Shown here piece by piece: positions 1 to 9,638 of a stretch of 64,000 nucleotides of DNA. The stretch lies in the NCBI RefSeq assembly GCF_003990725.2, contig NZ_CP030064.1:2418001-2482000 (forward strand), in the 5' to 3' direction. The translations under genes and the position numbers were made by a program. The notes beneath the pieces were generated by a model. The model was not told where the DNA came from, did no database searches, and saw only the letters and a program-made list of their open reading frames with translations. Source of the DNA: Halorubrum sp. PV6 (lineage in GTDB: Archaea > Halobacteriota > Halobacteria > Halobacteriales > Haloferacaceae). Positions within the stretch are counted from its first letter, which is position 1. Each line of letters starts with the position of its first letter.

Positions 1-2938
1 CGGTCTGGCTCGCCGGTTCGGCCGTGCCCTCGACGTCGTCGAGGCTCTGCTGTTGCGGGATGCCCTTGTCTATCTCGTCGTCGAGGTAGCGACGGAGCGC
101 GGTGCCGATGGCGTCCGGGATCGACTGGATCTGCTCGCCTTTGTCCCACGCGACCTTCGGGCTCCGGGTGCCGTGGAGCTCGTCGACGATCTCCTCGGGG
201 TCGACCCCCGAGCGGAGCGCCGTCGAGATAACCTTCGCGAGCGCCTCGGTGAAGGAGTTGGTGTAGCCGCCGGAGTGGCCGATGTTCGCGAACAGCTCGA
301 ACGGCCGACCGTGCTCGTCTTCGTTGATGGTGACGTACAGCTTCCCGTAACCGGTCTCGACGCGCTGGGTGACGCCGCTCAGCGAGTCGGGGCGCGGGCT
401 GCGTTCGCTGTAGTCGATCCGGGGCTGCTCGCTGGCTTCGAGCAGATCGGAAATCTCCGCGTCGATCTGCGCCTGCACGTCCTCGTTGTCGAGGAACGAC
501 TCGATGCCGCCGAACACCTCGCCGATCTGTTCGACGATGGTCTCGGCCGCCTCGGCCTCGTCGGCGAACTCCGTGTTCTTCGCGCGCGTCGTGAGCACCT
601 GCTTCGAGCGGGTGCCGTCGCGGTAGACGGTGACGCCCTTCCCGCCGTGGTCGTAGATGTAGCGGTACACCTCTTCCATCTCCTCGGCGGTGGCGTCGTT
701 CGGGAAGTTACACGTCTTCGAGATGGCGGAGTCGACGCCCTCCTGACAGGCACACTGGACCGACGCGTGCTGCTTGCCAGAGAGATCGCCGGTGACGACG
801 AACAGTTCGCCGATGGCGTCCGGGACCGTCTCTAACCCGTCCACGCCGTCGAACTCGTTGGTCGCCATCTGGTCTTGGGCCTCCTGTTTGACGGCGTCGA
901 CGTCGACGTCGTTCTCCTCTAAGGTGCGGAGGAAGTAGTCGTCGAACTCGACGAGCATCTCGTCGCCCTGCACGTCGTCGGAGACGTTCTTGTAGTAGGC
1001 GACGTTGTAGATGGGCTCACAGCCGCCGGTGGTGTTGCCGATCATCGACGTCGTGCCCGTCGGCGCGATGGTCGTCGTGTTGTGGTTGCGGATCGGGAAG
1101 CCGTCCGCCCACTCGTCGGCGTCGAGCCCGGTGTAGTGTTCGAACCAGTCGCGGTACTCGGTGGGATTCGCGTACTTCGAGTCCTCCCAGTCGTTGAACG
1201 TCCCGCGCTCTTCGGCGAGCTCGTGGGAGGTCTGTTTCGACGCGTGGTTGATGTGGGTCATCAGCTGGCGGGCGACCTCGTTGCCCGGCTCGGTCCCGTA
1301 CTGGATGCCGAGCTGGATATACAGCTGTGCGAGCCCCATGACGCCGAGCCCGATCTTCCGCATGTCGCGGACCTTCTCCTCGATCTTCTCGACCGGGAAG
1401 TCCGACATCGTCACGACGTTCTCCAAGAAGCGGGTGCCGTAGTCGATCCGCTCGTCGAACTCCTCGAAGTCGATCGCCTCCTCTAAGAACGCCGACATCG
1501 CGGCCTCCTGTGAGTCGTACTCGTCGGCGTGTTCCGCAGACCAGACGCGCCAGTCCGGTGCGTCCTGCGCCGCGAGCGTCGAGAGGTTGATATGCCCGAG
1601 GTTACAGGCCTCGTACTCTTCGAGCGGCTGCTCGCCGCACGGGTTCGTCGCGAGGATCCGGTGGTCCGGGTTTTCTTCCACGTCGAAGGAGTGCTCCTTG
1701 TTCACCCGTTCGAGGTAGATGACGCCCGGTTCGCCGTTCTCGTGGGCGCCCTCGATCATGTCGTCCCAGAGCTCCTGTGCCGGGATCGAGAGGACCTCGC
1801 CGACCTCAACGTGCTCGCCGAGACCGAACATATCGTAGATCTCTTTCGTCTCGGGGGTCGCGACGTGGGGCTCCTCCGTGCGCGGGTTCGTGAAGGTGAA
1901 CTCCTCGTCGTTGTACAGCGCCTCCATGAAGTCGTCGGTGACGCCGACGCTGATGTTGAAATTCGAGAGGTGGCCCTCGACCGCGTTCCGGAGGTGCTCG
2001 GGGACTTTCCCGTCCTCGTCGATCAGCTCGCGCGCCTCCTCTAAGGCGTCCGCGAAGGAGTTGTGCGTAAAGTCGTCGGGGTCGTTCAGGCGCAGCGAGT
2101 GGGCCAGGGAGACGTCTTTGTTCTTCGAGTGGATGAACTGGATGACATCGGGGTGCGAGACGCGCATGACGCCCATCTGTGCGCCGCGGCGCGCGCCGCC
2201 CTGCGCGATGGTCTCGCACATCTGGTCGAACGTCCGCATGAAGGTGATCGGGCCGGAGGCGATACCGCCGGTCGAGCCGACGGAGTCGCCGTAGGGGCGG
2301 AGCTTCCAGAACGCGTACCCCATGCCGCCGCCGGACTGGAACACCTCGGCCGCCTCCTTGGCGGTCTGGTGGATGTCCGTGATGTCGTCGCCGGGAGAGT
2401 CGACGAAGCAGGCGGAGAGCTGCTGGAGCTCGTCGCCCGCGTTCATCAGGGTCGGCGAGTTCGGCATAAAGGAGAGCTGCTCCATCCCGTCGCGGAACCG
2501 GTCCGCGGTCGCCTCGACGTGGTCGCGCACGGACTCGGGGAGTTCGGGGACGACGGTGTCGTACGCGAACTTGTTGACGTTGTGCGCGGTGAGCGTCGTC
2601 TCCGCGTCGTCGTCGACGGTCGTACCCGCACCGAAGACCTCCGCGGCGAGTTCGTCGCGTCGCGGGTGGTCGGGCTTCAGCTGGTCCGGCGTGACCGTGA
2701 TCTCGACGTCCTGTTTTTCGGACTCGAAGACCGCCTCCGCGAGCGCGACGTTGCGCGCGACGCGGTCGAACAGCTCCTCGGGGTTCTCTATCGCCTCGCC
2801 GTCCGCGTTCTTCCGGAGGTAGCGCGCGGGGAGGATGTTGTTGTAGGCGTTGGCGGTGAGCCGCTCTTCCATCGTCTCGCCCGTGGTTCGTTTGATCGGC
2901 AGTTCGAGTTCGTCGGCGGCGACGCCGTCGCTGCTCAT
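1..2938 (-). CDS. nrdJ: Adenosylcobalamin-dependent (class II) ribonucleotide reductase, 3'-truncated
   Basis: Reduces ribonucleotides to deoxyribonucleotides using a B12-derived radical. Reading the minus strand from ATG at 2938 gives 979 open codons that run off the left window edge, so the C terminus (usually a Cys-rich tail) is not seen. Visible motifs are an ATP-cone-like start, the first active-site cysteine in QQLSACFVDSP (about residue 175), the catalytic loop NPCGEQPLEEYEACNLG (from about residue 428) and PTGTTSMIGNTTGGCEP (about 625-645), typical of NrdJ. No intein interrupts these motifs, although archaeal RNR genes often carry them. Monocistronic as far as seen; a weak TATA-like box (cccatattgc, minus) lies at 2967-2976. 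Confidence 0.96.
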   Translation of the reverse strand, partial: MSSDGVAADELELPIKRTTGETMEERLTANAYNNILPARYLRKNADGEAIENPEELFDRVARNVALAEAVFESEKQDVEITVTPDQLKPDHPRRDELAAEVFGAGTTVDDDAETTLTAHNVNKFAYDTVVPELPESVRDHVEATADRFRDGMEQLSFMPNSPTLMNAGDELQQLSACFVDSPGDDITDIHQTAKEAAEVFQSGGGMGYAFWKLRPYGDSVGSTGGIASGPITFMRTFDQMCETIAQGGARRGAQMGVMRVSHPDVIQFIHSKNKDVSLAHSLRLNDPDDFTHNSFADALEEARELIDEDGKVPEHLRNAVEGHLSNFNISVGVTDDFMEALYNDEEFTFTNPRTEEPHVATPETKEIYDMFGLGEHVEVGEVLSIPAQELWDDMIEGAHENGEPGVIYLERVNKEHSFDVEENPDHRILATNPCGEQPLEEYEACNLGHINLSTLAAQDAPDWRVWSAEHADEYDSQEAAMSAFLEEAIDFEEFDERIDYGTRFLENVVTMSDFPVEKIEEKVRDMRKIGLGVMGLAQLYIQLGIQYGTEPGNEVARQLMTHINHASKQTSHELAEERGTFNDWEDSKYANPTEYRDWFEHYTGLDADEWADGFPIRNHNTTTIAPTGTTSMIGNTTGGCEPIYNVAYYKNVSDDVQGDEMLVEFDDYFLRTLEENDVDVDAVKQEAQDQMATNEFDGVDGLETVPDAIGELFVVTGDLSGKQHASVQCACQEGVDSAISKTCNFPNDATAEEMEEVYRYIYDHGGKGVTVYRDGTRSKQVLTTRAKNTEFADEAEAAETIVEQIGEVFGGIESFLDNEDVQAQIDAEISDLLEASEQPRIDYSERSPRPDSLSGVTQRVETGYGKLYVTINEDEHGRPFELFANIGHSGGYTNSFTEALAKVISTALRSGVDPEEIVDELHGTRSPKVAWDKGEQIQSIPDAIGTALRRYLDDEIDKGIPQQQSLDDVEGTAEPASQT

Positions 2939-3390
2939 TCGACGGCCACCCCGCTCGGTTGACGTGCAATATGGGTCATCTGTAGTGTTGGTGTACTGGC
3001 GTGGCGGGCCCTTGTAGGTTCGGATACGAAGACCCGACAGGCGTCTATCTGTTTGCTTCGTTATACAACGGCTGTGCCGCGCGTCTGACGGGAGTTTCGG
3101 TACGTCACCAACGGACGGACTCCGTACACATAAGCGTAGCCAGACCGGAGTGAAACTGATCGGCAGCCGAGAAAACCCCGAGAACAGAGGCGTTTCCCAC
3201 CGGAACAGAAGGGGGGTTCGAGCCGGCGTCGTCCGTCCGGTCGTCCGAGGACGCCGCCGCGCGGGGCGCGGATTCGGGTGATCGATCGTCGGTCTTTCGC
3301 CCGTTCCGCTCGGGTAAACTGTCAGAGTTCGAGAACGGATCGCGAGACGCGGCCCATAAGCTTATCAGCGGCCTCGCCGTGAACCGTGAC
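2939..3390. other. Intergenic region between nrdJ and a small membrane protein gene
   Basis: About 450 bp without a convincing gene. It should hold the nrdJ promoter (TATA-like box near 2967-2976) and the promoter of the rightward small gene (cttatc, 3361-3366). I looked for a cobalamin-riboswitch-like layout and a structured RNA and saw neither. A minus-strand open frame at 3105-3545 has Ser/Thr/Arg-rich composition typical of a shadow. Confidence 0.5.
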
Positions 3391-3603
3391 ATGACTGCTT
3401 CGCTCGCCGCGCTCGCGGCCTCGGTACCGCTGCAGGCCGGCCTCCTCGCCAGCCAGCCCGGACAGCTACTCGTCGCGCTCCTCGCCGTCGCCGTCGTGAT
3501 CGTCCTCGGGAAGTTCGTGTTGAAGCTGGCGTGGCGGCTCGTCACGATCGGTATCGTCCTCGTCGCGGCGTTCTATCTGCTGACGACGTTCGGCGTTATT
3601 TAA
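3391..3603 (+). CDS. Small hydrophobic membrane protein, unknown function
   Basis: A 70-residue protein, mostly hydrophobic, with one or two predicted membrane segments (roughly residues 20-38 and 45-64) separated by a basic patch (KFVLKLAWR). I prefer ATG 3391 to the in-frame GTG 3379 because a TATA-like cttatc sits about 28 nt upstream, as for leaderless haloarchaeal genes. It ends just before an A-run (3601-3607) and faces the convergent cdc48. I do not recognise the family; the codon pattern and promoter support a real gene, but function is unknown. Confidence 0.65.
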   Translation: MTASLAALAASVPLQAGLLASQPGQLLVALLAVAVVIVLGKFVLKLAWRLVTIGIVLVAAFYLLTTFGVI

Positions 3604-3638
3604 AAAAACCGCGGCGGCTCGCGGCTGCGATCCGGACC

Positions 3639-5906
3639 CTACTGGAAGGCGGGGCCGAGCTCGTCGCCCCGACGATCGACCTCTGACGTCCGGAACTGCT
3701 TTTCGATCTCCTCGTAGCGCTCGCGCGTCTCGGGAGTGACGCTCGGGTTCACCTCGTCTAAGGCGTCCTCGAAGTGCTGCATCGTCACGCGGACGTTCCC
3801 GACGGACTCGCCCACGTCCTCTCGCGAGACGCTGCCGATGAACTCCCGCGAGGCGTTCATCGATGCCTCGCGAGCGACGGCCTCGATGTCGGCGCCGACG
3901 TAGCCCTCGGTCTTCCGGGCGATCGCGTCGAGGTCGACGTCGTCCGCCAGCGGCTTCTCGCGCGTGTGCACCTCCAGGATCTTCCGGCGCGCGTCCTCGT
4001 CCGGCACGGGCACGTGGACATGCCGGTCGAGCCGGCCGGGGCGGAGCAGCGCCGAGTCGATCAGGTCCGGCCGGTTCGTCGTCGCGATGACGACCACGTC
4101 CTCCAGCGATTCGAGCCCGTCGAGCTCGGTCAGCAGCTGGGAGACGACACGTTCGCCGACGCCGGAGTCGCCGGAGTTCTTCCCGCGCTCGGTGGCGATC
4201 GAATCTATCTCGTCGAAGAACACGATCGTCGGCGCGTTCTCGCGGGCCTTACTGAACACCTCGCGGACGCCCTTCTCGGACTCGCCCACGAACTTGTTCA
4301 GCAGCTCCGGCCCCTTGATCGAGATGAAGTTCGACTCCGCCTCGTTGGCGACGGCCTTCGCGAGCAGCGTCTTCCCCGTGCCCGGCGGGCCGTACATGAG
4401 GACGCCCTTGGCGGCCTGCATGTCGAGCTCCTCGAACACCTCGGGGTACTCGAGGGGCCACTGGATCGTCTCGCGGAGCCGCTCTTTCGTCCCCTCCAGG
4501 CCGCCGACCTGGTCCCAGCTCACGTCGGGTACCTCGACGAACACCTCGCGGAGCGCGGAGGGTTCGATCCCCTTTAGCGCCTGTTTGAAGTCGTCTTCGG
4601 TGACCTGGATCGAGTTCAACACGTCAGCGTCGATCTCGTCGCTCTCTAAGTCGATCTCGGGGCGGATGCGCCGCAGCGCGTGCATCGCCGACTCCTTCGC
4701 CAGCGACTCTAAGTCCGCACCCACGAAGCCGTGGGTGTTCTCCGCGTACTCGTCTAAGTCGATCTCGTCGACGAGCGGCATGTTCCGCGTGTGGACCTGC
4801 AGGATCTCCTTGCGACCGTCGCGGTCGGGGACGCCGACTTCGATCTCGCGGTCGAACCGGCCGCCGCGCCGGAGCGCGGGGTCGATGGCGTCGACGCGGT
4901 TGGTCGCGCCGATGACGACGACCTCGCCGCGCTCTTCGAGCCCGTCCATCAGCGAGAGCAGCTGGGCCACGACGCGGCGCTCCACGTCGCCGCCGGCCTC
5001 CTCGCGTTTGGCCGCGATCGAGTCCAGCTCGTCCATGAAGATGATCGAGGGCGCCTCCTCCGAGGCCTCCTCGAACACGTCACGGAGCTGCTCTTCGGAC
5101 TCGCCGTAGTACTTCGACATGATCTCCGGGCCGGAGATGGTGTGGAAGCTCGCGTCGATCTCGTTGGCGACGGCCTTCGCGATCAGCGTCTTCCCCGTGC
5201 CCGGCGGGCCGTGGAGGAGCACGCCCTTCGGCGGGTCGATGCCGAGCCGCTTGAACAGCTCCGGATGCCGCATCGGGAGCTCGATCATCTCGCGGACCTG
5301 TTCGAGTTCGCCGTCGAGCCCGCCGATGTCCTCGTAGGCCACGTCAGGCCCGTCGCCCGCGCCGTCGCCGGGGGCGCTCCGCTCGGTCAGCTCCTCGGCG
5401 GGCACCTCGGAGATGGAAATCTCGGTGTCGTCGGTGATGACGACCGTTCCCGACGGGGTCGTCGAGGCGACCTTCATCGGGACCGCCTGCGACTGACCGC
5501 CCATCAGGCCGAAGCCCATCGAGGTGCGGATCGTCTGCCCCTCGGTCACGGGCTGTCCGGAGAGCTTGTCGCGGATGAACGGGGCGATCTGCCCGCGGAC
5601 GCGGAGTTGGCTCGGGAAAGCGATCGTCACCGACTCCGCCCGCGAGACGTCGACGGACTCGACGGTCACGCGGTCGTCGATGCCGACGTTCGCCTCCTGG
5701 CGGAGCCGGCCGTCGATGCGGACGACGCCGCTCCCGTCGTCCTCGGGGTAGCCGGGCCAGACGCGCGCGATGGCGGCCCCGTTGGCGCCCTCGACGCGGA
5801 CGATGTCGCCGCCGGAGAGCCCGAGCTCGTCGGCCGCGACGCGGTCTATCGCCGCGAGGCGACGCCCGGCGTCCTTCTGTTTCAGCGGTCTGACGGTGAG
5901 TTTCAT
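3639..5906 (-). CDS. cdc48: Cdc48/VCP-type AAA+ ATPase
   Basis: A 755-residue double-ring AAA+ unfoldase that remodels or extracts protein complexes and can feed the archaeal proteasome. The N-terminal double-psi barrel and Cdc48 domain 2 span about residues 1-185. D1 has Walker A GPPGTGKT near 233 and Walker [11 protein letters not shown]2 has Walker A GPPGTGKT near 505 and Walker [10 protein letters not shown], followed by arginine-finger-type NRPD and RPGR segments. The C terminus ends GPAFQ and lacks an obvious HbYX proteasome-docking motif. Its ATG overlaps the TGA of the upstream Hsp20-like gene by 4 nt, so the two are translationally coupled. Haloarchaea carry several Cdc48 paralogues; which this is cannot be told here. 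Confidence 0.95.
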   Translation of the reverse strand: MKLTVRPLKQKDAGRRLAAIDRVAADELGLSGGDIVRVEGANGAAIARVWPGYPEDDGSGVVRIDGRLRQEANVGIDDRVTVESVDVSRAESVTIAFPSQLRVRGQIAPFIRDKLSGQPVTEGQTIRTSMGFGLMGGQSQAVPMKVASTTPSGTVVITDDTEISISEVPAEELTERSAPGDGAGDGPDVAYEDIGGLDGELEQVREMIELPMRHPELFKRLGIDPPKGVLLHGPPGTGKTLIAKAVANEIDASFHTISGPEIMSKYYGESEEQLRDVFEEASEEAPSIIFMDELDSIAAKREEAGGDVERRVVAQLLSLMDGLEERGEVVVIGATNRVDAIDPALRRGGRFDREIEVGVPDRDGRKEILQVHTRNMPLVDEIDLDEYAENTHGFVGADLESLAKESAMHALRRIRPEIDLESDEIDADVLNSIQVTEDDFKQALKGIEPSALREVFVEVPDVSWDQVGGLEGTKERLRETIQWPLEYPEVFEELDMQAAKGVLMYGPPGTGKTLLAKAVANEAESNFISIKGPELLNKFVGESEKGVREVFSKARENAPTIVFFDEIDSIATERGKNSGDSGVGERVVSQLLTELDGLESLEDVVVIATTNRPDLIDSALLRPGRLDRHVHVPVPDEDARRKILEVHTREKPLADDVDLDAIARKTEGYVGADIEAVAREASMNASREFIGSVSREDVGESVGNVRVTMQHFEDALDEVNPSVTPETRERYEEIEKQFRTSEVDRRGDELGPAFQ

Positions 5907-6154
5907 CGGCTCCCCTCCACGGTGACCACGCCGTTCTCGACGGCGACCGAGTCGGCCGCGCCCGGCAGTTCGAACTCCGACTCGACGGGGTCGCCGTCCC
6001 CTTCGATCACGACGATAGCGGTGGTACCGACGGTGTCGACGGAGACGTTCTCCGTGTCCGCACCCAGATCGGCAGCGACGACCCAGCCGTCCTCGTACTC
6101 GTACCGGCGAAACAGCACCTCATCGCCGGTCGAACGGGTCTGTTGTATATCCAT
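5903..6154 (-). CDS. Hsp20/alpha-crystallin-like mini protein, coupled to cdc48
   Basis: An 83-residue protein with a beta-sandwich-like pattern ([36 protein letters not shown]) resembling a shortened alpha-crystallin domain; the closing GVVTVEGSR resembles the GVLTV strand of Hsp20 proteins. I believe haloarchaeal relatives are catalogued as a DUF related to Hsp20 (DUF7127). It is first in a two-gene unit with cdc48, overlapping it by ATGA, which suggests a substrate-presenting or adaptor partner of the unfoldase (inference). A TATA box (6181-6190) lies about 30 nt upstream of the ATG, consistent with leaderless transcription. Confidence 0.8.
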   Translation of the reverse strand: MDIQQTRSTGDEVLFRRYEYEDGWVVAADLGADTENVSVDTVGTTAIVVIEGDGDPVESEFELPGAADSVAVENGVVTVEGSR

Positions 6155-6180
6155 GCTAACTACAAGTTAGGCGCGAGAGT

Positions 6181-6190
6181 ATTTAAATAT
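6181..6190 (-). promoter_or_regulatory. TATA box of the Hsp20-like/cdc48 unit
   Basis: The AT-only block atatttaaat on the minus strand lies 27-36 nt upstream of the ATG at 6154 in an otherwise GC-rich region, the spacing expected of a haloarchaeal promoter with little or no leader. Confidence 0.65.
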
Positions 6191-6349
6191 ATCGCTGAAA
6201 ATCGCATGACGTGAGATGTTACAGGCGCATCGGTAGTGTTGCGGTTCGGGGCTCCACGACCCCGAACCCGTCCGGCGATCCCCGTCCGGTGACGGGAGCG
6301 TCTTCCGTCGGTCGTCCCGTTCGTGGCAGCGCCGCCGCACCGCCGGATG

Positions 6350-6358
6350 TTTATAAAC
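6350..6358 (+). promoter_or_regulatory. TATA box of the alpha/beta hydrolase gene
   Basis: tttataaac is centred 25 nt upstream of the ATG at 6379. This spacing marks a leaderless mRNA and decides the start codon against a longer open frame beginning at 6211. Confidence 0.7.
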
Positions 6359-6378
6359 TCCCGCGCGGGAGAACGAGC

Positions 6379-7164
6379 ATGAAGCGGGTCACCCACCACG
6401 ACCGCGACACGGCCTATCGGTTTTCCGACCGCGGCGGCGACGGACCGACGATCTGTTTCGTGCACGGGAGCGGCGGGAGCAAAGACGTCTGGAAGGCGCA
6501 AGCGCGCTTGAGCGACCAGTGTCCGGTAGTCACGCTCGATCTGTCGGGACACGGCGACAGCGACGACGTCGACACGCCCGCCGGCCCCGAGACGCTCGAC
6601 GCGTACGCGGACGACGTGGCCGCCGTGGCAGCGGAAACGGGCGCGACCGTCCTCTGTGGCAACTCGCTGGGCGGCGCCGTCGCCCTGTGGGTCGCCGTGG
6701 CGCGTGACCTCCCGCTCGACGGCCTCGTTCTCGCCGGGACGGGAGCGAAACTCGCCGTCGCGGACGCGCTCCGCGAGGCGCTCGCCTCCGACTTCGGCCG
6801 CGCGGTCGAGATGCTCCACCAGCCGGACCGGCTGTTCCACGACGCGCCGTCGGAGTACGTCGCCCTGTCGCGCGCCGGGATGCGCGACTGCGGACGAGCG
6901 GTCACCGAACGCGACTTCGAGACGTGTCACACCTTCGATGTTCGCGACCGGCTCGACGATATCGCGGTCCCGTCGCTCGCGGTCGTGGGCGAACACGACG
7001 CGCTCACGCCCGTGGAGTATCACGACTACCTCGCCGACCGGATCCCCGACTGCGAGCGCGCGGTGATCGAAGGCGCCGCACACCTCGCGATGCTCGAACA
7101 GCCGGCCGCGTTCAACGCGGCGCTGACGGCGTTCTGCTCGCGGCTGGCGTCAGAGACGAACTAG
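6379..7164 (+). CDS. Alpha/beta-fold hydrolase
   Basis: A 261-residue cytoplasmic alpha/beta hydrolase. The oxyanion segment HGSGGSKDVW is near residue 30, the nucleophile elbow GNSLGG near 95, the acid in GEHDALTP near 210 and the catalytic histidine in GAAHLAMLEQP near 235, so the Ser-Asp-His triad is complete. The sequence resembles BioH/lactonase-type members but the substrate cannot be predicted. The start at 6379 follows from the TATA box 25 nt upstream; the open frame extends 56 codons further without support. It is divergent from the Hsp20-like/cdc48 pair and stands alone. Confidence 0.9.
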   Translation: MKRVTHHDRDTAYRFSDRGGDGPTICFVHGSGGSKDVWKAQARLSDQCPVVTLDLSGHGDSDDVDTPAGPETLDAYADDVAAVAAETGATVLCGNSLGGAVALWVAVARDLPLDGLVLAGTGAKLAVADALREALASDFGRAVEMLHQPDRLFHDAPSEYVALSRAGMRDCGRAVTERDFETCHTFDVRDRLDDIAVPSLAVVGEHDALTPVEYHDYLADRIPDCERAVIEGAAHLAMLEQPAAFNAALTAFCSRLASETN

Positions 7165-7510
7165 CGGAGCTCGCGTCCGCGGTGCTGTCTGGTGCGAAGT
7201 AGGCGGTATAGGTCGGTGTGAAGAAGGCGATGTAAGTCGATGCGACGAACGAAACGGTCTGGCGGGTCGCGTCCGGCGAGGGACGCGCGGCCCGCGTCTG
7301 GAAGCTGCCTGGACAGAACTCGATACGGTGTGTGGCCGTCGACTGCGGTGGATAACCGTTGTTGATGTTCTCTCTACTCACCTCGTGATACGTGGTACCA
7401 CACGACACTATTTAAATCGTTCGCCGAGACGCGGCAACGGCCGAACCGGGCGGGAGGGGAACGGCTCCCTTTTCCACACCTTTTTCGCCGCAGCGACCGT
7501 ACCGGTGAAT
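7165..7510. other. Intergenic region with an imperfect 24-bp tandem repeat and hsp20 promoter
   Basis: About 345 bp between the hydrolase and hsp20. It holds a two-unit imperfect 24-bp repeat (7191-7238) and a TATA-like tatttaaat near 7411 that could serve the downstream hsp20 with a leader of about 70 nt. A minus-strand open frame at 7112-7408 across the repeat is not protein-like. Confidence 0.5.
7191..7238. repeat. Two-unit imperfect 24-bp tandem repeat
   Basis: Unit 7191-7214 (begins ggtgcgaagtaggcgg) and unit 7215-7238 (begins ggtgtgaagaaggcga) agree at 19 of 24 positions; a decayed third start (gatgcgacgaa) follows at 7239. The function is not evident. Confidence 0.6.
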
Positions 7511-7930
7511 ATGTCAGCGTTACGCGATGCGCTCCGAGACCTCCCGGACGCGGTGTTTGCGGATCTGCTCGAATCCGACGAGGGCTACGTCCTCGTCGTC
7601 GACCTCCCCGGTGCCACCGCCGAGACCACCGAGGTCCTCGCGGAGGACGGCCGCATCGTCATCGAGGGACGCCGCGAGAAGTCGATCCCCGAGGGGTTCA
7701 GTTACGTGCGCGAGGACCGACCGCTGTTCCTCGACGCGGAACTCCCGCTCCCGAGCGACGCGGACGGGAGCGATGCCGACGCCGAGATCGACCGCGGGGT
7801 CCTCGAAGTGACGATCCCCAAGCGAACCGAAAGCACCTCCCGAACGATCCCGGTCGACAAGGCCGGCGACGACGGCACCGAGACCGGCGGCGACGGTCCC
7901 GACGAGACCGACGAGTCCGGCGACGCCTGA
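7511..7930 (+). CDS. Hsp20/alpha-crystallin family small heat-shock protein
   Basis: A 139-residue ATP-independent holdase. The alpha-crystallin domain covers about residues 20-105 (YVLVVDLPG, EDGRIVIEGRREKS, VLEVTIPKR), with the GVLEVTIPK strand diagnostic of the family. The C-terminal tail is acidic and Gly/Asp-rich and has only a degenerate IxI-type motif (TIPV). ATG 7511 follows a short GGTGA ribosome-binding-like stretch; a TATA-like box lies about 95 nt upstream. The UbiB-like kinase starts 3 nt after its stop, so the two are probably cotranscribed. Confidence 0.9.
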   Translation: MSALRDALRDLPDAVFADLLESDEGYVLVVDLPGATAETTEVLAEDGRIVIEGRREKSIPEGFSYVREDRPLFLDAELPLPSDADGSDADAEIDRGVLEVTIPKRTESTSRTIPVDKAGDDGTETGGDGPDETDESGDA

Positions 7931-7933
7931 CGG

Positions 7934-9607
7934 GTGGTTACGCTGGTCAACTTCCGCGCATACTGGCGGTTCGTCGTGGTCATGCGGCAGTTCTCGCCGC
8001 TGATCGTCGCCTACTGGCGAGACCGCAAGCGGTACTTCCTGTTCGGCCGCGGTCGCGACGTCGACGCCGAGACCCAGCGCGAGCGCGCCGCCGTCCTCCT
8101 CGACATCCTGCTCACGCTCGGACCCACCTTCATCAAGCTCGGGCAGATCCTCTCGACGCGACCGGACATCCTCCCGCCGGCGTACATCGAGGTGTTGGAG
8201 GGCCTCCAAGACGACGTGCCGCCGGCCTCGTGGGAGGAGTCGCAGACGGTCATCGAGGAGGACCTCGGGCCGGTCGACGAGATTTTCGACGAGTTCGACA
8301 GAGAGCCGATAAGCGGCGCGAGCCTCGGGCAGGTGTACACCGCGCGCTACGAGGGCACCGACGTGGCGGTGAAGATCCGTCGGCCGGGGATCGAGTCGCT
8401 GGTCGAGGCCGACCTCCGGACGATCCGCTGGTCGATCCCGCTCGTCCGGCAGTTCACCGGCAGCGGGCGGGCGTTCTCGCTCGAAAACCTCGCCGACGAG
8501 TTCGCGAAGACGATCCGCGAGGAGATGGACTACGCCCGCGAGCGCCGGATGCTCGAAGAGATCCGCGACAACTTCGCGGCGGAAGACCGGATCCGGATTC
8601 CGACCGCCTTCGAGGCGGTGTCCGGCCCGCGCGTGCTCACGATGGAGTACATCCCCGGAACCAAGATCAGCGACGTCGACGCCCTCGACGACGCGGGGAT
8701 CGATCGGACCCGGATCGCCGGGACGCTCCAGGACGTGTACCTGCAGATGATCATCGACGACGGCGTGTTCCACGCCGACCCGCACCCCGGAAACCTCGCG
8801 GTCGACGAGGACGGGCGGGTGATATTCTACGACTTCGGGATGGCGGGCCGGGTCGACCCGTTCATCCAGGAGAAGATCGTCGACTTCTACGTCGCGGTCG
8901 CCCGGCAGGACATCGACGGCATCCTCGACACGCTGATCGCGATGGGAACCCTCTCGCCGGACGCCGACCGGGAGGTGATGGGGAACGTGATGGAGCTGGC
9001 CATCGCCGACGCCAGCGGCGAGGACATCGAGCAGTACCAGGTGAACCAGATCATCGAGCAGGTGGAGTCGACCATCTACGAGTTCCCGCTCCGGCTCCCG
9101 CCGAACCTCGCGCTGGTGTTGCGCGTCGCCACCGTCGTCGAGGGGGTCTGTGTCACCTTAGACCCCGAGTTCGACTTCATCTCGACCGCGACGGACTACC
9201 TCAGAGACGAGGGGTACTACGAGCAGACCGCGCGCGACCTGGCCGAGGACGCCGGGAGGCAGGCGCAGCGAACCGCGGAAGCGCTGTTCACGGTCCCGCC
9301 GAAGGCCGATGAGTTCCTCCAGCGGGCGAACCGCGGCGACCTCCACGTCGACGTGACGATCGACGACGGCTCGAAGGTCCTCGACAAACTCGCGATGCGG
9401 ATCGCCTACTCGGTGCTGCTCGCGGTCGGGGTGCTCTCCTCGACGATCCTCTACTCGTTCGCGCAGTCGTGGCGGCTCGCGGCGGTCGTCCTCCTCCTCG
9501 CCGCGCCGCTCGCCGTGGCGCTCTACCGGTCGTTCCGGAAGAACCGCGGGCTCCGCGCGACCCCGCAGTTCACCAGACAGGGGATGAAAAAGCGGCGCGA
9601 GGACTGA
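7934..9607 (+). CDS. AarF/UbiB (ABC1) family atypical kinase
   Basis: A 557-residue membrane-associated ABC1/ADCK/UbiB protein, a family linked to isoprenoid quinone synthesis or lipid homeostasis through atypical kinase/ATPase activity. The family KxGQ motif appears as KLGQILSTRPD (about residue 75), the Ala-rich nucleotide loop as SGASLGQVY (about 125), the ATP-binding lysine in VAVKIRRP, the catalytic loop as HADPHPGNL (about 280) and the metal-binding DFG as YDFGMAG (about 299). Two hydrophobic segments near residues 489-535 form the C-terminal membrane anchor. The start is GTG at 7934, 3 nt after hsp20. Menaquinone-related function is inferred from the family only. Confidence 0.93.
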   Translation: MVTLVNFRAYWRFVVVMRQFSPLIVAYWRDRKRYFLFGRGRDVDAETQRERAAVLLDILLTLGPTFIKLGQILSTRPDILPPAYIEVLEGLQDDVPPASWEESQTVIEEDLGPVDEIFDEFDREPISGASLGQVYTARYEGTDVAVKIRRPGIESLVEADLRTIRWSIPLVRQFTGSGRAFSLENLADEFAKTIREEMDYARERRMLEEIRDNFAAEDRIRIPTAFEAVSGPRVLTMEYIPGTKISDVDALDDAGIDRTRIAGTLQDVYLQMIIDDGVFHADPHPGNLAVDEDGRVIFYDFGMAGRVDPFIQEKIVDFYVAVARQDIDGILDTLIAMGTLSPDADREVMGNVMELAIADASGEDIEQYQVNQIIEQVESTIYEFPLRLPPNLALVLRVATVVEGVCVTLDPEFDFISTATDYLRDEGYYEQTARDLAEDAGRQAQRTAEALFTVPPKADEFLQRANRGDLHVDVTIDDGSKVLDKLAMRIAYSVLLAVGVLSSTILYSFAQSWRLAAVVLLLAAPLAVALYRSFRKNRGLRATPQFTRQGMKKRRED

Positions 9608-9638
9608 CCGCGCCGGGAGGCGGGCGACGCCACGGAAC

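Noticed and set aside
1-2938. Possible intein in nrdJ
   Set aside because: The conserved NPCGE, first-cysteine and GGCEP motifs are continuous, with no insertion of intein size in the visible part.
2939-3390. Cobalamin riboswitch or other structured RNA upstream of nrdJ
   Set aside because: No B12-box-like conserved sequence or convincing helices seen; such riboswitches are rare in haloarchaea.
4791-6170. Long plus-strand open frame (459 codons) across cdc48
   Set aside because: It lies antisense to the conserved cdc48 and Hsp20-like genes; its Asp/Val/Arg/Leu-rich sequence is what GC-rich third positions produce on the opposite strand.
7112-7408. 98-codon minus-strand open frame over the 24-bp repeat
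   Set aside because: Overlaps the hydrolase end and has low-complexity Ser/Ala/Thr sequence with no promoter.
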